A stretch of DNA of 64,000 nucleotides from JALZKA01 sp963734015 (lineage in GTDB: Bacteria > Actinomycetota > Thermoleophilia > Solirubrobacterales > 70-9): assembly GCA_963734015.1 (NCBI GenBank), contig CAVTFG010000015.1, forward strand, positions 1 to 64,000, read 5' to 3'. Positions 45,003 to 53,243 of this stretch are shown here, piece after piece. The notes under the pieces were generated by a model that made no database searches, had not been told where the DNA came from, and saw only the letters and a program-made list of their open reading frames with translations. Each line of letters begins with the position of its first letter. The stretch's first letter is position 1. The position numbers and the translations under genes are program-made.

Positions 45003-46498
45003 TTGTATTGGCCATCCCTGGGCCATACGCTCACTGAAGGAATCTCCGGGAGGGAGGTCGCCCGTTATCGAAACGGCGAACCGCAAGTTTGTTCGCAATC
45101 TAGGAGCGGCACCGCTCCCCTCTTGATCGTTCTCTTCGCCGGTCCCTCTTCAGCCGATGGCGCGGGCGCGAAGCTTGTCCGTGACGTCGTTCCGGGGCGC
45201 GGGGACTCTGAGCCGCGGTCCCTCACCAACGTCGACGGAACGCTCTTCTTCACGGCTAAGAGCCGCGGCCGCGGTCGGGAGCTCTGGCGCTCCGATGGCA
45301 CCCGCGCCGGGACGAAACTCGTCCGCGACATCAAGCCAGGCAGGATGGACTCGGCTCCGCACGAACTCGTCAACTTCGACGGGACGCTCGTCTTCCGCGC
45401 CGACGACGGCGTCCATGGCGCCGAGCTTTGGCGCTCGGACGGCACCCGCGCCGGGACTACGCTCGTCCGCGACATCAGGCCGGGACCGGTGGGCTCGTTG
45501 AGGCAGGGGACGGTGTCCACCTCCGGCCCCACGCAGGCCGGAGGGCCTCTGTTCTTCAGGGCCGACGACGGCGTCCACGGGTTGGAGCTTCGGCGCACCG
45601 ACGGCACCGAGGCCGGGACGACGCTAGTCAGAGACATCCGCCCGGGCCGGTTGACGTCTGAAGCCTTGTTCTTCCACCCCGCCGACTTCGGCGGGGCGCT
45701 CGTCTTCGGCGCCAGCGACGGCGTCCACGGGGACGAGCTCTGGCGCTCGGACGGCACCGAGGCCGGGACGACGCTCGTCAGAGACATCCGCCCGGGCCCC
45801 AACAACCATTCTTTCCCCCTCTCCTTCACGGACTTCGGCGGGACGCTCTTCTTCAGCGCTGATGACGGCTTCGGAGGCGAGGACACCCACGGACGCGAGC
45901 TTTGGCGCTCGGACGGCACCGAGGCCGGGACGACGCTGTTCAAGAACATCCGCCCGGGCTCCGCGGATCTGACCCTTACGGGTTCACGAACTTCGGCGGG
46001 GCGCTCGTCTTCGGCGCCAACGATGGCGGCACCCACGGCTCCGAACTTTGGCGCTCGGATGGCACCGAGGCCGTGACGACCGTGGTCCGCGTCATCAACA
46101 CGGTGAGGCAGCACTCCTTCGCCCGGCAGTTCACGGAGTTCGCCGGGCAGCTCCTGTTTCCGGCCGGCGAGGACACCCACGACGACGAGCTGTGGCGTAC
46201 CAACGGCACCGAGGCCGGGACAAAGCTAGTACGAGACATTCGCCCGGGGGATCGGCCGTCCCGTCCCATCGAGCTCACGAAAGTCGCCGGGAAGCTCCTT
46301 TTCACGGCAGGGGACGGCAGCCACGGCCTCGAGCTGTGGCGCTCGGACGGCACTCGGGTCGGTACCAAGCTCGTCCGCGACATCAAGCGCGGGAAGGACG
46401 GCTCGGAGCCGCTCGATCTCATAAACGTCGGGGGGAGGCTTTTCTTCAGCGCCCACGACCGAACCCACGGACGCGAGCTTTGGACGGCGGTGCCGTAG
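45003..46498 (+). CDS. Secreted ELWxxDGT-repeat protein (frameshifted)
   Basis: Eight consecutive repeats of about 50 residues each contain ELWRSDGTxAGTxLVRDIRPG and a LFFxADDGxHG strand, the ELWxxDGT repeat typical of large secreted bacterial proteins, likely blades of a beta-propeller. The frame breaks near 45960 and resumes DPYGFTNFGGALVFGANDGG to the end RELWTAVP. The start is uncertain: this frame opens at a TTG (45003), but hydrophobic signal-peptide-like stretches at 44941-45033 are split over two other frames, so one or two indels probably hide the true ATG at 44941. Function is unknown; surface location is expected. Confidence 0.72.
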
Positions 46499-46521
46499 CG
46501 GTGGTCGGGCAGGTGGATCTA

Positions 46522-47701
46522 ATGCGCTGTAGCCGCCGCGAAGGAGCCTTCATCACGGTCGTAGCCGTCGCACTGGTCGTGCTCGGTGCGTCCGGCTTCG
46601 GGGCCGCGGCCGCCGAGGCCGCGCCCACCTGCTACCTCGAACCGGCGACCATCGTCGGCACCGAGGGAGGGGACCGAAGCCACGGCACGCATGGAACCGA
46701 CGTCGTCGTGGCCGGCGGTGGTGACGACCGGATCGCGGTCGGCGGCGGTGATGACATCGTCGCACAGGTTCCGGTGACGACCGTGTCCGCACCGGATCGG
46801 GCGAGGATCGCGTGGATGCCGGTCCAGGGGCCGATCTCGTCCGCCTCGGCGATGGTCGGGATGGGGCCCTCGGTGACTCCGGTCCCGACGTCCTGCGCGG
46901 CGGCGGTGGTCACGAGCAGGGTGGGACTCCTGATTTCGGTTCGGTCAAGGGGCTGACGGGAGACTCCGGGGACGATCGCCTGTCGGAGGGGCGGGCTCGG
47001 ACAGCATGCAGGGCGACGCGGGTCGCGACGTACTCAGGGGAGGGCAAGGCCACGAGGGGACAGACCACACGGCGGAGCTATACCCCCCCGTGTTCGTCGG
47101 CGGGCCGGGCAAGGATCGCTTGTATGGGGGCACGGGCAACGATGAGCTGCCAACCCAGGGAGGATGTGAGCCGGGCTCGGACCGCTTCTACGGCGGCGCC
47201 GGAAACGATGACCTCTGCTTCTCGAGGGATCGGGTCCCGGATGTCTTCCATGGCGGCGCCGGTACCGATGAGATCCACTATCACTGGGAGGAAGTCCGCC
47301 GTGGAGTTGTGGTCAGCCTCGATGGGGTTCGCAACGATGGCCACGGGTGCCCGGACGCGTGCGACAACGTCGATCCCAGCATCGAGAACCTCGATATTGA
47401 CATCCCGTGGACCACCGTCGCCAGCGACACGATCGTCGGGAGCGACGGGCCGAACGTAATTCGCGTCTATCTCGAGGGTGAAGGCGAAACCGTCGTGAGC
47501 GGCATGGGCGGCGACGACCGCCTGCTCTCCGGCGTGTTCGGCAACGGACGCGATTCGTTCTCGGGCGGGGACGGAAACGACATTCTCCGCACTTTTTGGG
47601 GCGACGATTCCCTCCAAGGAGGCCCCGGCGATGATGGCTGCCACGGTGGGGAGGGCACGGACACCGCTCTCGAGTGCGAGGAGTTAAGCGGTGTTCCGTA
47701 G
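46522..47701 (+). CDS. Secreted RTX-like calcium-binding repeat protein (two frameshifts)
   Basis: The ATG at 46522 gives a signal peptide (AFITVVAVALVVLGASGFG, cleavage near AAEAAPT) followed by VGTEGGDRSHGTHGTDVVVA and GGGDDRIAVGGGDD, nonapeptides of the GGxGxDxUx type. Shifts near 46780 and 46990 break the frame; later parts read GDSGPDVLRGGGG, GGPGKDRLYGGTGNDEL, YGGAGNDDLCF and GGPGDDGCHGGEGTDTALEC. The total is about 390 residues. Such proteins bind calcium outside the cell. It lies 23 bp after the ELWxxDGT gene on the same strand. No type I secretion genes are nearby, and none would be expected with an ordinary signal peptide. Confidence 0.75.
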
Positions 47702-47726
47702 GGGAGGCGATGTGGCGGCCACCGAA

Positions 47727-47907
47727 GGTCAAACTCGCTGAGATCCGTGCCAAACGCGGAGGGCACGCTGAAGCTGCAATAAGACCGAAGGGCAGAGCGA
47801 GGAGACTGCTGGATCAGAAAGGGCCAGGGTCAAGGCCAGGGTCACCTTTGATCCCGACGATGGCCCGATCGAGAAACAGCCGAGACCGATGGTCCTCATG
47901 AAGCAGA
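47727..47907 (+). pseudogene. Remnant of a surface-protein C-terminal tail
   Basis: Read across two probable indels (near 47785 and 47822) the plus strand gives SLRSVPNAEGTLKL, IRPKGRARRLLDQKG, then RVKARVTFDPDDG and MVLMKQR before a stop. This resembles the short basic beta-sandwich tails (KPKGKAKKxLKKKG...VKVTFTP) found at the end of many actinobacterial secreted proteins. No start or upstream domain is present, so it is a fragment of a lost gene. The family comparison is from memory. Confidence 0.35.
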
Positions 47908-48175
47908 GGTAGCGCTGGTGATCGCCGCCACGCCCGCGAAGACCGACACCGCCACGGTCAGCACGTGATCGATCAGGAGCGCCGACGCTGCCGTGCGCGA
48001 GGTGTTCTCACCGAGGTTCGCGCGACTGACGGTGTAAGCCCCGCCGCCGTTCGGATAGGCGTGGCAGGTCTGGCGGTAAGAGGCGATAACGATGACAAGC
48101 AGCGCCACGACGACCAACGCCACCCACCAGGTCAAGTGCAGGAGCGCTACACCGCGCAGTCCGAGAACAGACGTC
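47896..48175 (-). pseudogene. Fragment of an APC-family amino acid permease
   Basis: The minus strand reads LVVVALLVIVIASYRQTCHA, then YPNGGGAYTVSRANLG and ASALLIDHVLTVAVSVFAGV, ending AITSATSAS. The YPxGGGAY and ALLIDYVLTVAVSV motifs are characteristic of the APC superfamily (helices 2-3 and the following loop). Only about 90 residues of a protein that is normally 450-650 long remain, with no N-terminus and no downstream helices, so it is a gene fragment embedded between surface-protein remnants. Confidence 0.7.
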
Positions 48176-48181
48176 CACAGG

Positions 48182-48397
48182 ACACTTTTCTTCGTCGCCG
48201 ATGACGGCATCCATGGCGAGGAGCTCTGGCGCTCGGACGGCACCCGCGCTGGTACCAAGCTCGTCGACGACATTAGGCCGGGCGAGGAGTCGTCGCGCCC
48301 GCGCAACTTGACGAGCGTGGGCCGAAAGCGGCTCGTGGTGGCAAACAGAGTCGGGGGTTTCAGTACCCGCCCCGGGCTCTGGAAGGTTAGGCCCTGA
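48182..48397 (+). pseudogene. Fragment of an ELWxxDGT-repeat gene
   Basis: The translation TLFFVADDGIHGEELWRSDG, then TRAGTKLVDDIRPGEESS and the ending RPGLWKVRP, is about one and a half ELWxxDGT repeats plus a normal C-terminus. It has no start or signal peptide of its own and abuts the reversed permease fragment. It looks like the 3' end of a second ELWxxDGT gene left after rearrangement. Confidence 0.7.
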
Positions 48398-48437
48398 CCG
48401 GACTACCTAACGGCGGCTCGGAGGATGCTCTTCTTCG

Positions 48438-48962
48438 CTACGAGCGCTTGATCACGATCTGGTCGGCCTCGATCGTGACGTCGACCTTGCGGTGGCCAGA
48501 CCAGTGCTCCTCGTACACGGGGTTGTCGGCCACGGCCGGGTCGAGCCAGAGGCCGAACCCTTCCTTCTCGCCGTGGTCGAACGTGGCCTGGAGCGCGTCG
48601 GCCTTCCTGCCGCGGCCACGGCCCCCGCGACGCCGTCGGCGTCGCTTTTGGGGCGGCTGGTCGTCCGGCTCGTCCCGTTCGTCGGTGGTCGTGCCCTCGT
48701 CCGAGGTGTCCTCGTCGTCTTCCTCTTCGGGCTCCTCGGCGGCCGCCGCCTCGATCTCGGCCTCGATCTCCGCTTCGATTTCGTCGCGGAGGTCGAGCTC
48801 GCCCGAGTCGTCCGAGTCGGCGCTCAAATCGTGGCGCCGGCGGAACTCGCGAAGCTCGGATGCGGATACGTCAAGTTGATGGGCGATCCAGGCGTCGGTC
48901 CGCCCTTGGCGGACCCAGGCGCGGATCTGGTTCAGCTGCGAGCGCAGCGGTTTACGTGCCAT
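48438..48962 (-). CDS. HTH-like N-terminus plus acidic/basic low-complexity protein
   Basis: The ATG at 48962 gives 174 residues. The first 45 (LRSQLNQIRAWVRQGRTDAW; IAHQLDVSASELREFRRRH) form a helix-turn-helix-like unit. Residues 50-90 are extremely acidic (Glu/Asp/Ala), 95-115 basic (KRRRRRRGGRGRGRK), and the last 50 are a conserved-looking domain (GFGLWLDPAVADNPVYEEHW; VDVTIEADQIVIKRS). Similar architectures occur in actinobacteria as uncharacterised proteins. It may bind nucleic acid; this is inferred from composition only. It is divergent from csrA. Confidence 0.7.
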   Translation of the reverse strand: MARKPLRSQLNQIRAWVRQGRTDAWIAHQLDVSASELREFRRRHDLSADSDDSGELDLRDEIEAEIEAEIEAAAAEEPEEEDDEDTSDEGTTTDERDEPDDQPPQKRRRRRRGGRGRGRKADALQATFDHGEKEGFGLWLDPAVADNPVYEEHWSGHRKVDVTIEADQIVIKRS

Positions 48963-49082
48963 AAGAGCGCGTGATGGTATTCGATCGATCCTCCGTCGCT
49001 GTCGGCGCACTGCCCGGGTGCAGCGGCTACCCTGAGCGGCGGTCCGAATCCCGACCGGCCTTCCCATGGGGGTTGCTCGAAC

Positions 49083-49088
49083 GGAGGC
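49083..49088 (+). promoter_or_regulatory. Strong Shine-Dalgarno of csrA
   Basis: GGAGGC sits 5 bp before the ATG at 49093 and fixes the csrA start over the in-frame upstream codon at 49066. Confidence 0.6.
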
Positions 49089-49092
49089 GAGA

Positions 49093-49323
49093 ATGCTGGT
49101 CCTTACGCGCAAGACGAATCAGAGCATCATGATCGGCGACGATGTCGAGGTCACGGTGCTGGCGGTCTCGCGGGACAAGATCCGCCTCGGCATCACGGCG
49201 CCCAAGGAGGTGCCCGTGTACCGCAAGGAGGTCTACCTCTCGATCAAGGACGAGAGCGGCGACGGGGACGGAAGCGCCCACGGCAACGTCAAGGACGCCC
49301 TGAACGAACTCGGCTCGAAGTAA
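49093..49323 (+). CDS. csrA: Carbon storage regulator CsrA
   Basis: The 76-residue protein begins MLVLTRKTNQSIMIGDDVEV, followed by VSRDKIRLGITAPKEVPVYR, both highly conserved CsrA signatures including the RNA-binding Leu4-Arg6 region and Arg near 44. CsrA dimers bind GGA in hairpin loops of leader RNAs and repress translation. It is rare in actinobacteria apart from flagellated lineages, where it often sits with fliW; no fliW or flagellar gene is in the window. The last 20 residues (Gly/Asp/Ser-rich then NVKDALNELGSK) are longer than usual. The start follows a good ribosome site. Confidence 0.95.
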   Translation: MLVLTRKTNQSIMIGDDVEVTVLAVSRDKIRLGITAPKEVPVYRKEVYLSIKDESGDGDGSAHGNVKDALNELGSK

Positions 49324-49331
49324 GAGCCGGC

Positions 49332-49571
49332 TCAGCCCATCAAGAGGGCGAGCGTCTCGAACATCACGACGGTCACGACGACGACCGTCGCGGTGAGCGC
49401 GGTGAAGAGGACGCTGAAGCGGACCTTGCCGCCCTTCTCTGCACGCTCGAAGCGGCGCGCGCGGGAGCGAGCGACGGCGCGCTCGCGGAGCTGCACGCGG
49501 CGCCGGCGATCGAGCGCCATCTCGTGTTCGAAGGCGAGCTCCCAGTCGTTGAGGCTCTGTCGCATTCGCAT
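49332..49571 (-). CDS. Small single-pass membrane protein, unknown
   Basis: The 79-residue protein has an N-terminal basic amphipathic part (LDRRRRVQLRERAVARSRAR) and one C-terminal membrane segment (FSVLFTALTATVVVVTVVMF). It converges on csrA with 8 bp between. The upstream 49572-49730 region is relatively AT-rich and holds no gene I can support. No family is recognised. Confidence 0.55.
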   Translation of the reverse strand: MRMRQSLNDWELAFEHEMALDRRRRVQLRERAVARSRARRFERAEKGGKVRFSVLFTALTATVVVVTVVMFETLALLMG

Positions 49572-49730
49572 GAGTTCGGGCTTACTCCAGGGAGAGGATT
49601 GGCTGAGACAAGACGGCCGGTGACAGAAACCGCCCCCGGCGTGCGGGCAATCTAGCAGGGGAACGCGCGTTCTGCAAGCAATCGTTCACACAAACCCTAA
49701 AGTTTCTTTGTCACTTCAGGCACAAGTCGC

Positions 49731-50255
49731 CTACCCGCAGGCGCCCCAGAGCCCGCGCCCCGCGTTCGCTGCCGACTGCTGGAGGCGGTCGAACCGGTCG
49801 GCGAAATCCGTGTTGGGCGCGATCGCGAGCGTGCGCGCGTACCCGCGGCGGACGATCTCCGCGTTCACGAACCGCTCGCCTGTGTAGACGTAGGCGAGCA
49901 GGCGGTCGTAGTGGTCGCGGCGCTCGTCGCCGAACACGAGCGTGACCCGCTCGCCTTCGACCAGTTCGCGGTTCAGGCCGGCGGCCCGCTTGCCGAAGCA
50001 CTCGGGCCGCTCGCCGGGGATCACGGACTCCGGCGTGTCGATCCCGATGTAGCGGACGCTCTGCTCACTGCCGCCGATCGCCATCCGCGCCGTGTCGCCG
50101 TCGACGACCTCGACCACCTGCGCTTCGACGCGTTCAGGACGCGGATGGTCTCGACCCGGGCGTTCGCGGCCCGAGTCCCTCGTTGCAAGCAGGAGCACGA
50201 GACCCACCGCCAGGAGCAGGATCGAGCCGAGGCTTGGAAGCCGTGCGAGCGACAT
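49731..50255 (-). CDS. Thermonuclease (SNase) family protein, membrane-anchored or secreted
   Basis: The 174-residue protein has a hydrophobic N-terminus (LGSILLLAVGLVLLLATRD) and an SNase domain: VVEVVDGDTARM, VRYIGIDTPESV with catalytic Asp and Arg positions, LVFGDERRDHYDRLLAYVY, and NAEIVRRGYARTL. Staphylococcal-nuclease-type enzymes cleave DNA or RNA with calcium. Both active-site Arg/Glu regions (RYIG; GERVTL) look intact. It lies alone between the small membrane protein and the aldolase. Confidence 0.88.
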   Translation of the reverse strand: MSLARLPSLGSILLLAVGLVLLLATRDSGRERPGRDHPRPERVEAQVVEVVDGDTARMAIGGSEQSVRYIGIDTPESVIPGERPECFGKRAAGLNRELVEGERVTLVFGDERRDHYDRLLAYVYTGERFVNAEIVRRGYARTLAIAPNTDFADRFDRLQQSAANAGRGLWGACG

Positions 50256-50327
50256 GCGCGCGCACGTTCAACCCCTGGCCGGACGGATCACGCCCCGTGC
50301 AACGGGGCTTTCAGTGTGCTCTGAGGA

Positions 50328-51248
50328 CTACGGGATCCGGCTGACGTTGGCGAGGAGCGATTCCTTGATCTGCTCGATGATCTCGAGCGCCTCGCTCCAT
50401 TCGCGCTGCCACACGTTGCGGCCGTAGATGACGCCCGAGCCGCCGGCCTGCATGACGAACCGGGTCTGCTCGAGGACTTTCTCGTCGTCGATCTTCGAGC
50501 CGCCCGAGAGCACCACCAGCGCGCGCCCTGCGGACTCGACGCACTGCCGGATCGCCTCCTCCTGCGAGACCTCCATCTCGTTGTAGGGGGCCGGCGTCAG
50601 CTTGTCCTTCTCGGGATCGATCTTCGGCATGTTGAGCTTCACCACGTCGGCGCCCATCTCCATCGCCATCCGCGCGGCGTAGTCGATCGCGTAGAAGGTC
50701 GACTGTCCGCCCTTGGCGTCGAGTGCGGCGCCGCGGGGGTAGGCCCAGATCACGAGCGGCATGCCGTAGCGGTCGCAGTCCTGGCGGACCTGGCGGAGCT
50801 GCAGCAGGTCGTGGTCCTGGCGGGGCGAGCCGACGTAGAGCGTGTAGCCGACCGCGTCGGCGCCGAGGCGGACGGCGTCCTCGACCGACGAGTTGGTGGT
50901 GGAGAACGCGTCGTCGGACGGCGGCACGTCGGTCTTGCCGTTGACCTTGAGGATCAGCGGGACCTGGCCCGCGTAGTCCGGGTAGTACTTCTCGGCCATG
51001 CCGATCTGGCAGGCGAGGGCCGAGTAGCCGGCCTCGGCCGCGAGCCGGAACTGGTACTCCGGGTCCTTCGAAGCGGGATTCGGGAAGAAGTCTCGGGGGC
51101 CGTGCTCGATGCCCTGATCGATCGGCAGAAGCATCAGCGTGCCGTTACCGGGACCGAACTCGAAGAGGAGCCGGCGCAGCCTCGTGCGCTTGCCTGGGGC
51201 GAGGGTGGATAGAAGTGACTTTTGCTCGGTGACGGACTTGATCTCCAT
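50328..51248 (-). CDS. Class I fructose-bisphosphate aldolase (DhnA/FbaB type)
   Basis: The 306-residue TIM-barrel protein shows LMLLPIDQGIEHGPRDFF near the N-terminus, the sugar-phosphate strand IWAYPRGAALD, the Schiff-base Lys region GADVVKLNMPK, and VVLSGGSKIDDEKVLEQTR with the phosphate-binding GxS; it ends GVIYGRNVWQRE. It belongs to the archaeal-type class I family that splits or forms fructose-1,6-bisphosphate. Together with eno it covers central glycolysis in this window, although the two are far apart. It is divergent from the ligase gene 15 bp away. Confidence 0.93.
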   Translation of the reverse strand: MEIKSVTEQKSLLSTLAPGKRTRLRRLLFEFGPGNGTLMLLPIDQGIEHGPRDFFPNPASKDPEYQFRLAAEAGYSALACQIGMAEKYYPDYAGQVPLILKVNGKTDVPPSDDAFSTTNSSVEDAVRLGADAVGYTLYVGSPRQDHDLLQLRQVRQDCDRYGMPLVIWAYPRGAALDAKGGQSTFYAIDYAARMAMEMGADVVKLNMPKIDPEKDKLTPAPYNEMEVSQEEAIRQCVESAGRALVVLSGGSKIDDEKVLEQTRFVMQAGGSGVIYGRNVWQREWSEALEIIEQIKESLLANVSRIP

Positions 51249-51263
51249 ATGGCTTTAGGTTAG

Positions 51264-52379
51264 ATGAGCATGCTCGAGCACGCCTTCACCGGGCCCTCGT
51301 TCACGGTGGGAATCGAAGAGGAGCTGATGATCCTCGATCCGGACACCCTGGATCTGGCCCAGGAGATCGAGCCGCTCCTCGCCTCCGTCCCCCCGGAGTG
51401 GGAGGGGCAGGTCAAGCCCGAGCTGTTCAGCGCCGTGCTCGAGATCGCGACGCGGCCGTGCGCCGGAGTCAACGAGGCGGGAGAGGAACTGGCGCAGCTT
51501 CGCTCGGTCGTGGCCGGCCTGGCGGCCGAGCGCGGCCTGGCGATCGGGGCCGCCGCGACGCACCCGTTCGCGCGCTGGGAGGAGCAGGTGATCGTCGACC
51601 GCCCGCGGTATCGCGAGCTGATCGACGACCTCGGCTACATCGCACGGCGCGAGCTGATCTTCGGCACGCACGTGCACGTCGCGATCCAGGGGGCCGATCG
51701 CGCGGTCTACGTCGCCGACGGCATCCGCCGCTACCTGCCGCTGCTGCTGGCGCTGTCGACCAACTCGCCGTTCTGGCGCGGGGAGGCCACCGGGATGATG
51801 TCCTCGCGCGTGCCGGTTTTCCGCCAGTTCCCGCGCGAGGGCATTCCGCCGCACTACGGGACCTGGGAGATCTACTCGCACCGCGTCGAGACGATGATGC
51901 GCAGTGGCGCGATCGAGGACTACACGTACCTGTGGTGGGACGTCCGCCCGCATCCGAACCTCGGCACGGTGGAGACCCGGGTCTGCGACCAGCAGACCAG
52001 CCTCGCGAAGACCCTCGCGCTGGCCGCGCTGATCGCGTCGCTGGCGCGCCGGCTCTGCGCCCTGCACGACGGCGAGGAGCCGCTCGTCGAATACCCGTCG
52101 GAGCTGATCGACGACAACAAGATCCGCGCCGCGATGCGCGGCATGGAGGGCATGCTCGTCGACTTCCGGGCCGGCCACCACGTCCCGGCGCCGGAGCTCG
52201 CAAAGCGGCTCCTGGACGAGCTCGCCGACGACGCCACGGAGCTGGGCGTAGCGCACCATCTGGAGACCGTTTGGGAGATCCTCCGCGGCGGCACGGGCGC
52301 GCGCCGCCAGCTCGCGGCGTGGGAGGCCAACGGCCACGACTCGCGCGAGGTCGTCCGTGGACTCGTCATCGACGCCTGA
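51264..52379 (+). CDS. Carboxylate-amine ligase, glutamate-cysteine ligase type 2 (YbdK) family
   Basis: The 371-residue protein carries FTVGIEEELMILDPDTLDLA at the start (ATP/Mg-binding Glu residues), FSAVLEIATRPC, GTHVHVAIQGADRAV, and FWRGEATGMMSSRVPVF, all GCS2 hallmarks; a further block is WWDVRPHPNLGTVETRVCD. The family makes gamma-glutamyl-cysteine or related peptides; in actinobacteria some members (EgtA) serve ergothioneine. None of the egt genes is nearby, so the product is uncertain. Confidence 0.9.
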   Translation: MSMLEHAFTGPSFTVGIEEELMILDPDTLDLAQEIEPLLASVPPEWEGQVKPELFSAVLEIATRPCAGVNEAGEELAQLRSVVAGLAAERGLAIGAAATHPFARWEEQVIVDRPRYRELIDDLGYIARRELIFGTHVHVAIQGADRAVYVADGIRRYLPLLLALSTNSPFWRGEATGMMSSRVPVFRQFPREGIPPHYGTWEIYSHRVETMMRSGAIEDYTYLWWDVRPHPNLGTVETRVCDQQTSLAKTLALAALIASLARRLCALHDGEEPLVEYPSELIDDNKIRAAMRGMEGMLVDFRAGHHVPAPELAKRLLDELADDATELGVAHHLETVWEILRGGTGARRQLAAWEANGHDSREVVRGLVIDA

Positions 52380-52424
52380 CCGATAGCTACGACCGGCCGC
52401 GCCGGGATATCCTCGGTCGCGGAT

Positions 52425-53243
52425 ATGTCCTCGCCGGAGCTGAGCGTCGTCTGCCGCAACTGCGGCTCCGAGGTGAGCCCGTACGTGACCGAGTGCCCCT
52501 ACTGCGGCCAGCGCCTGCGGAAGCGGGCCCCGAAGCTCCAGCGCGAGGGTGACGAGATCAAGATCCGTGAGGGCCGGCGCGAGAAGCGCCTGCGCAAGGA
52601 CGCCGAACGCAGGACGCGCGCCGAGGCGCGGATGCGCGGCGAGGGCGGGGGGCGGCTCGAGGACCTGGCCACGCGGCCGGTCGCGACGGCGCTGTTTCTG
52701 GCCGTGCCCGCGATCGTCTTCATCGTCCAGGCCGCCTCGAACCTGACGGTGACCGAGCTGGGCGCGATCGTCGGCGATCCGGGGTCCGAGTACTGGCGGT
52801 ATCTGACCGCCCCGTTCTTCTTCGACGACGCGGGTTACCTGTTCGCCTGCGGCGCGGCGATCGCGATCTTCATGCCGCCCTTGGAGCGGCGGATCGGATC
52901 GGTCGCGACGTTCATCCTGGCGCTGGCGTGCGGCGCCCTGGGGATGCTGGCCGCGGTCGGGGTCGACGCCGCGCTGGGCGACGACTTCCCGGTGGCAGCC
53001 GGGGCGAACGGGATCGCGCTCGGCCTGCTGGCCGCGTACGTGGTCGTGCGCGAGCCGGAGCGCCGCGCCGATCCCGAGGAGTCCTATGACCCGATCGCGG
53101 TGGCGGTGGCCGCCGCCGTCCTGCTCGCCCTGCCGCTCGTCGAGGACTTCGCCGACCCGTGGGCCGGGGTCGCCGGGGCGATCGTCGGCGGCCTCTGCGG
53201 GTTCACCGCGTCGCTGGGGAGCAGGCGAGGACGCCGGGCGTGA
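52425..53243 (+). CDS. Zinc-ribbon pseudo-rhomboid membrane protein
   Basis: Residues 10-30 form a zinc ribbon (CRNCGSEVSPYVTECPYCGQ). A basic linker leads to six membrane segments arranged like a rhomboid: EYWRYLTAPFFF is the region before the first catalytic helix, and AAGANGIALGLLAAYVV aligns with the GxSG helix, but the serine is Asn. In the last helix DPWAGVAGAIVGGLCGF the usual His is Gly. Both catalytic residues are thus missing, so it is a rhomboid-like pseudoprotease (272 aa). Its TGA overlaps the methyltransferase GTG. Confidence 0.8.
   Translation: MSSPELSVVCRNCGSEVSPYVTECPYCGQRLRKRAPKLQREGDEIKIREGRREKRLRKDAERRTRAEARMRGEGGGRLEDLATRPVATALFLAVPAIVFIVQAASNLTVTELGAIVGDPGSEYWRYLTAPFFFDDAGYLFACGAAIAIFMPPLERRIGSVATFILALACGALGMLAAVGVDAALGDDFPVAAGANGIALGLLAAYVVVREPERRADPEESYDPIAVAVAAAVLLALPLVEDFADPWAGVAGAIVGGLCGFTASLGSRRGRRA

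Noticed and set aside
45003..46498. Regularly spaced nucleotide repeats of about 150 bp
   Set aside because: They encode in-frame ELWxxDGT protein repeats and so are explained by the protein.
49693..49702. TAAAGTTT resembling a sigma-28 (FliA) -35 element near csrA
   Set aside because: No convincing GCCGATAA follows at the right spacing, and the next genes on that strand point the other way.
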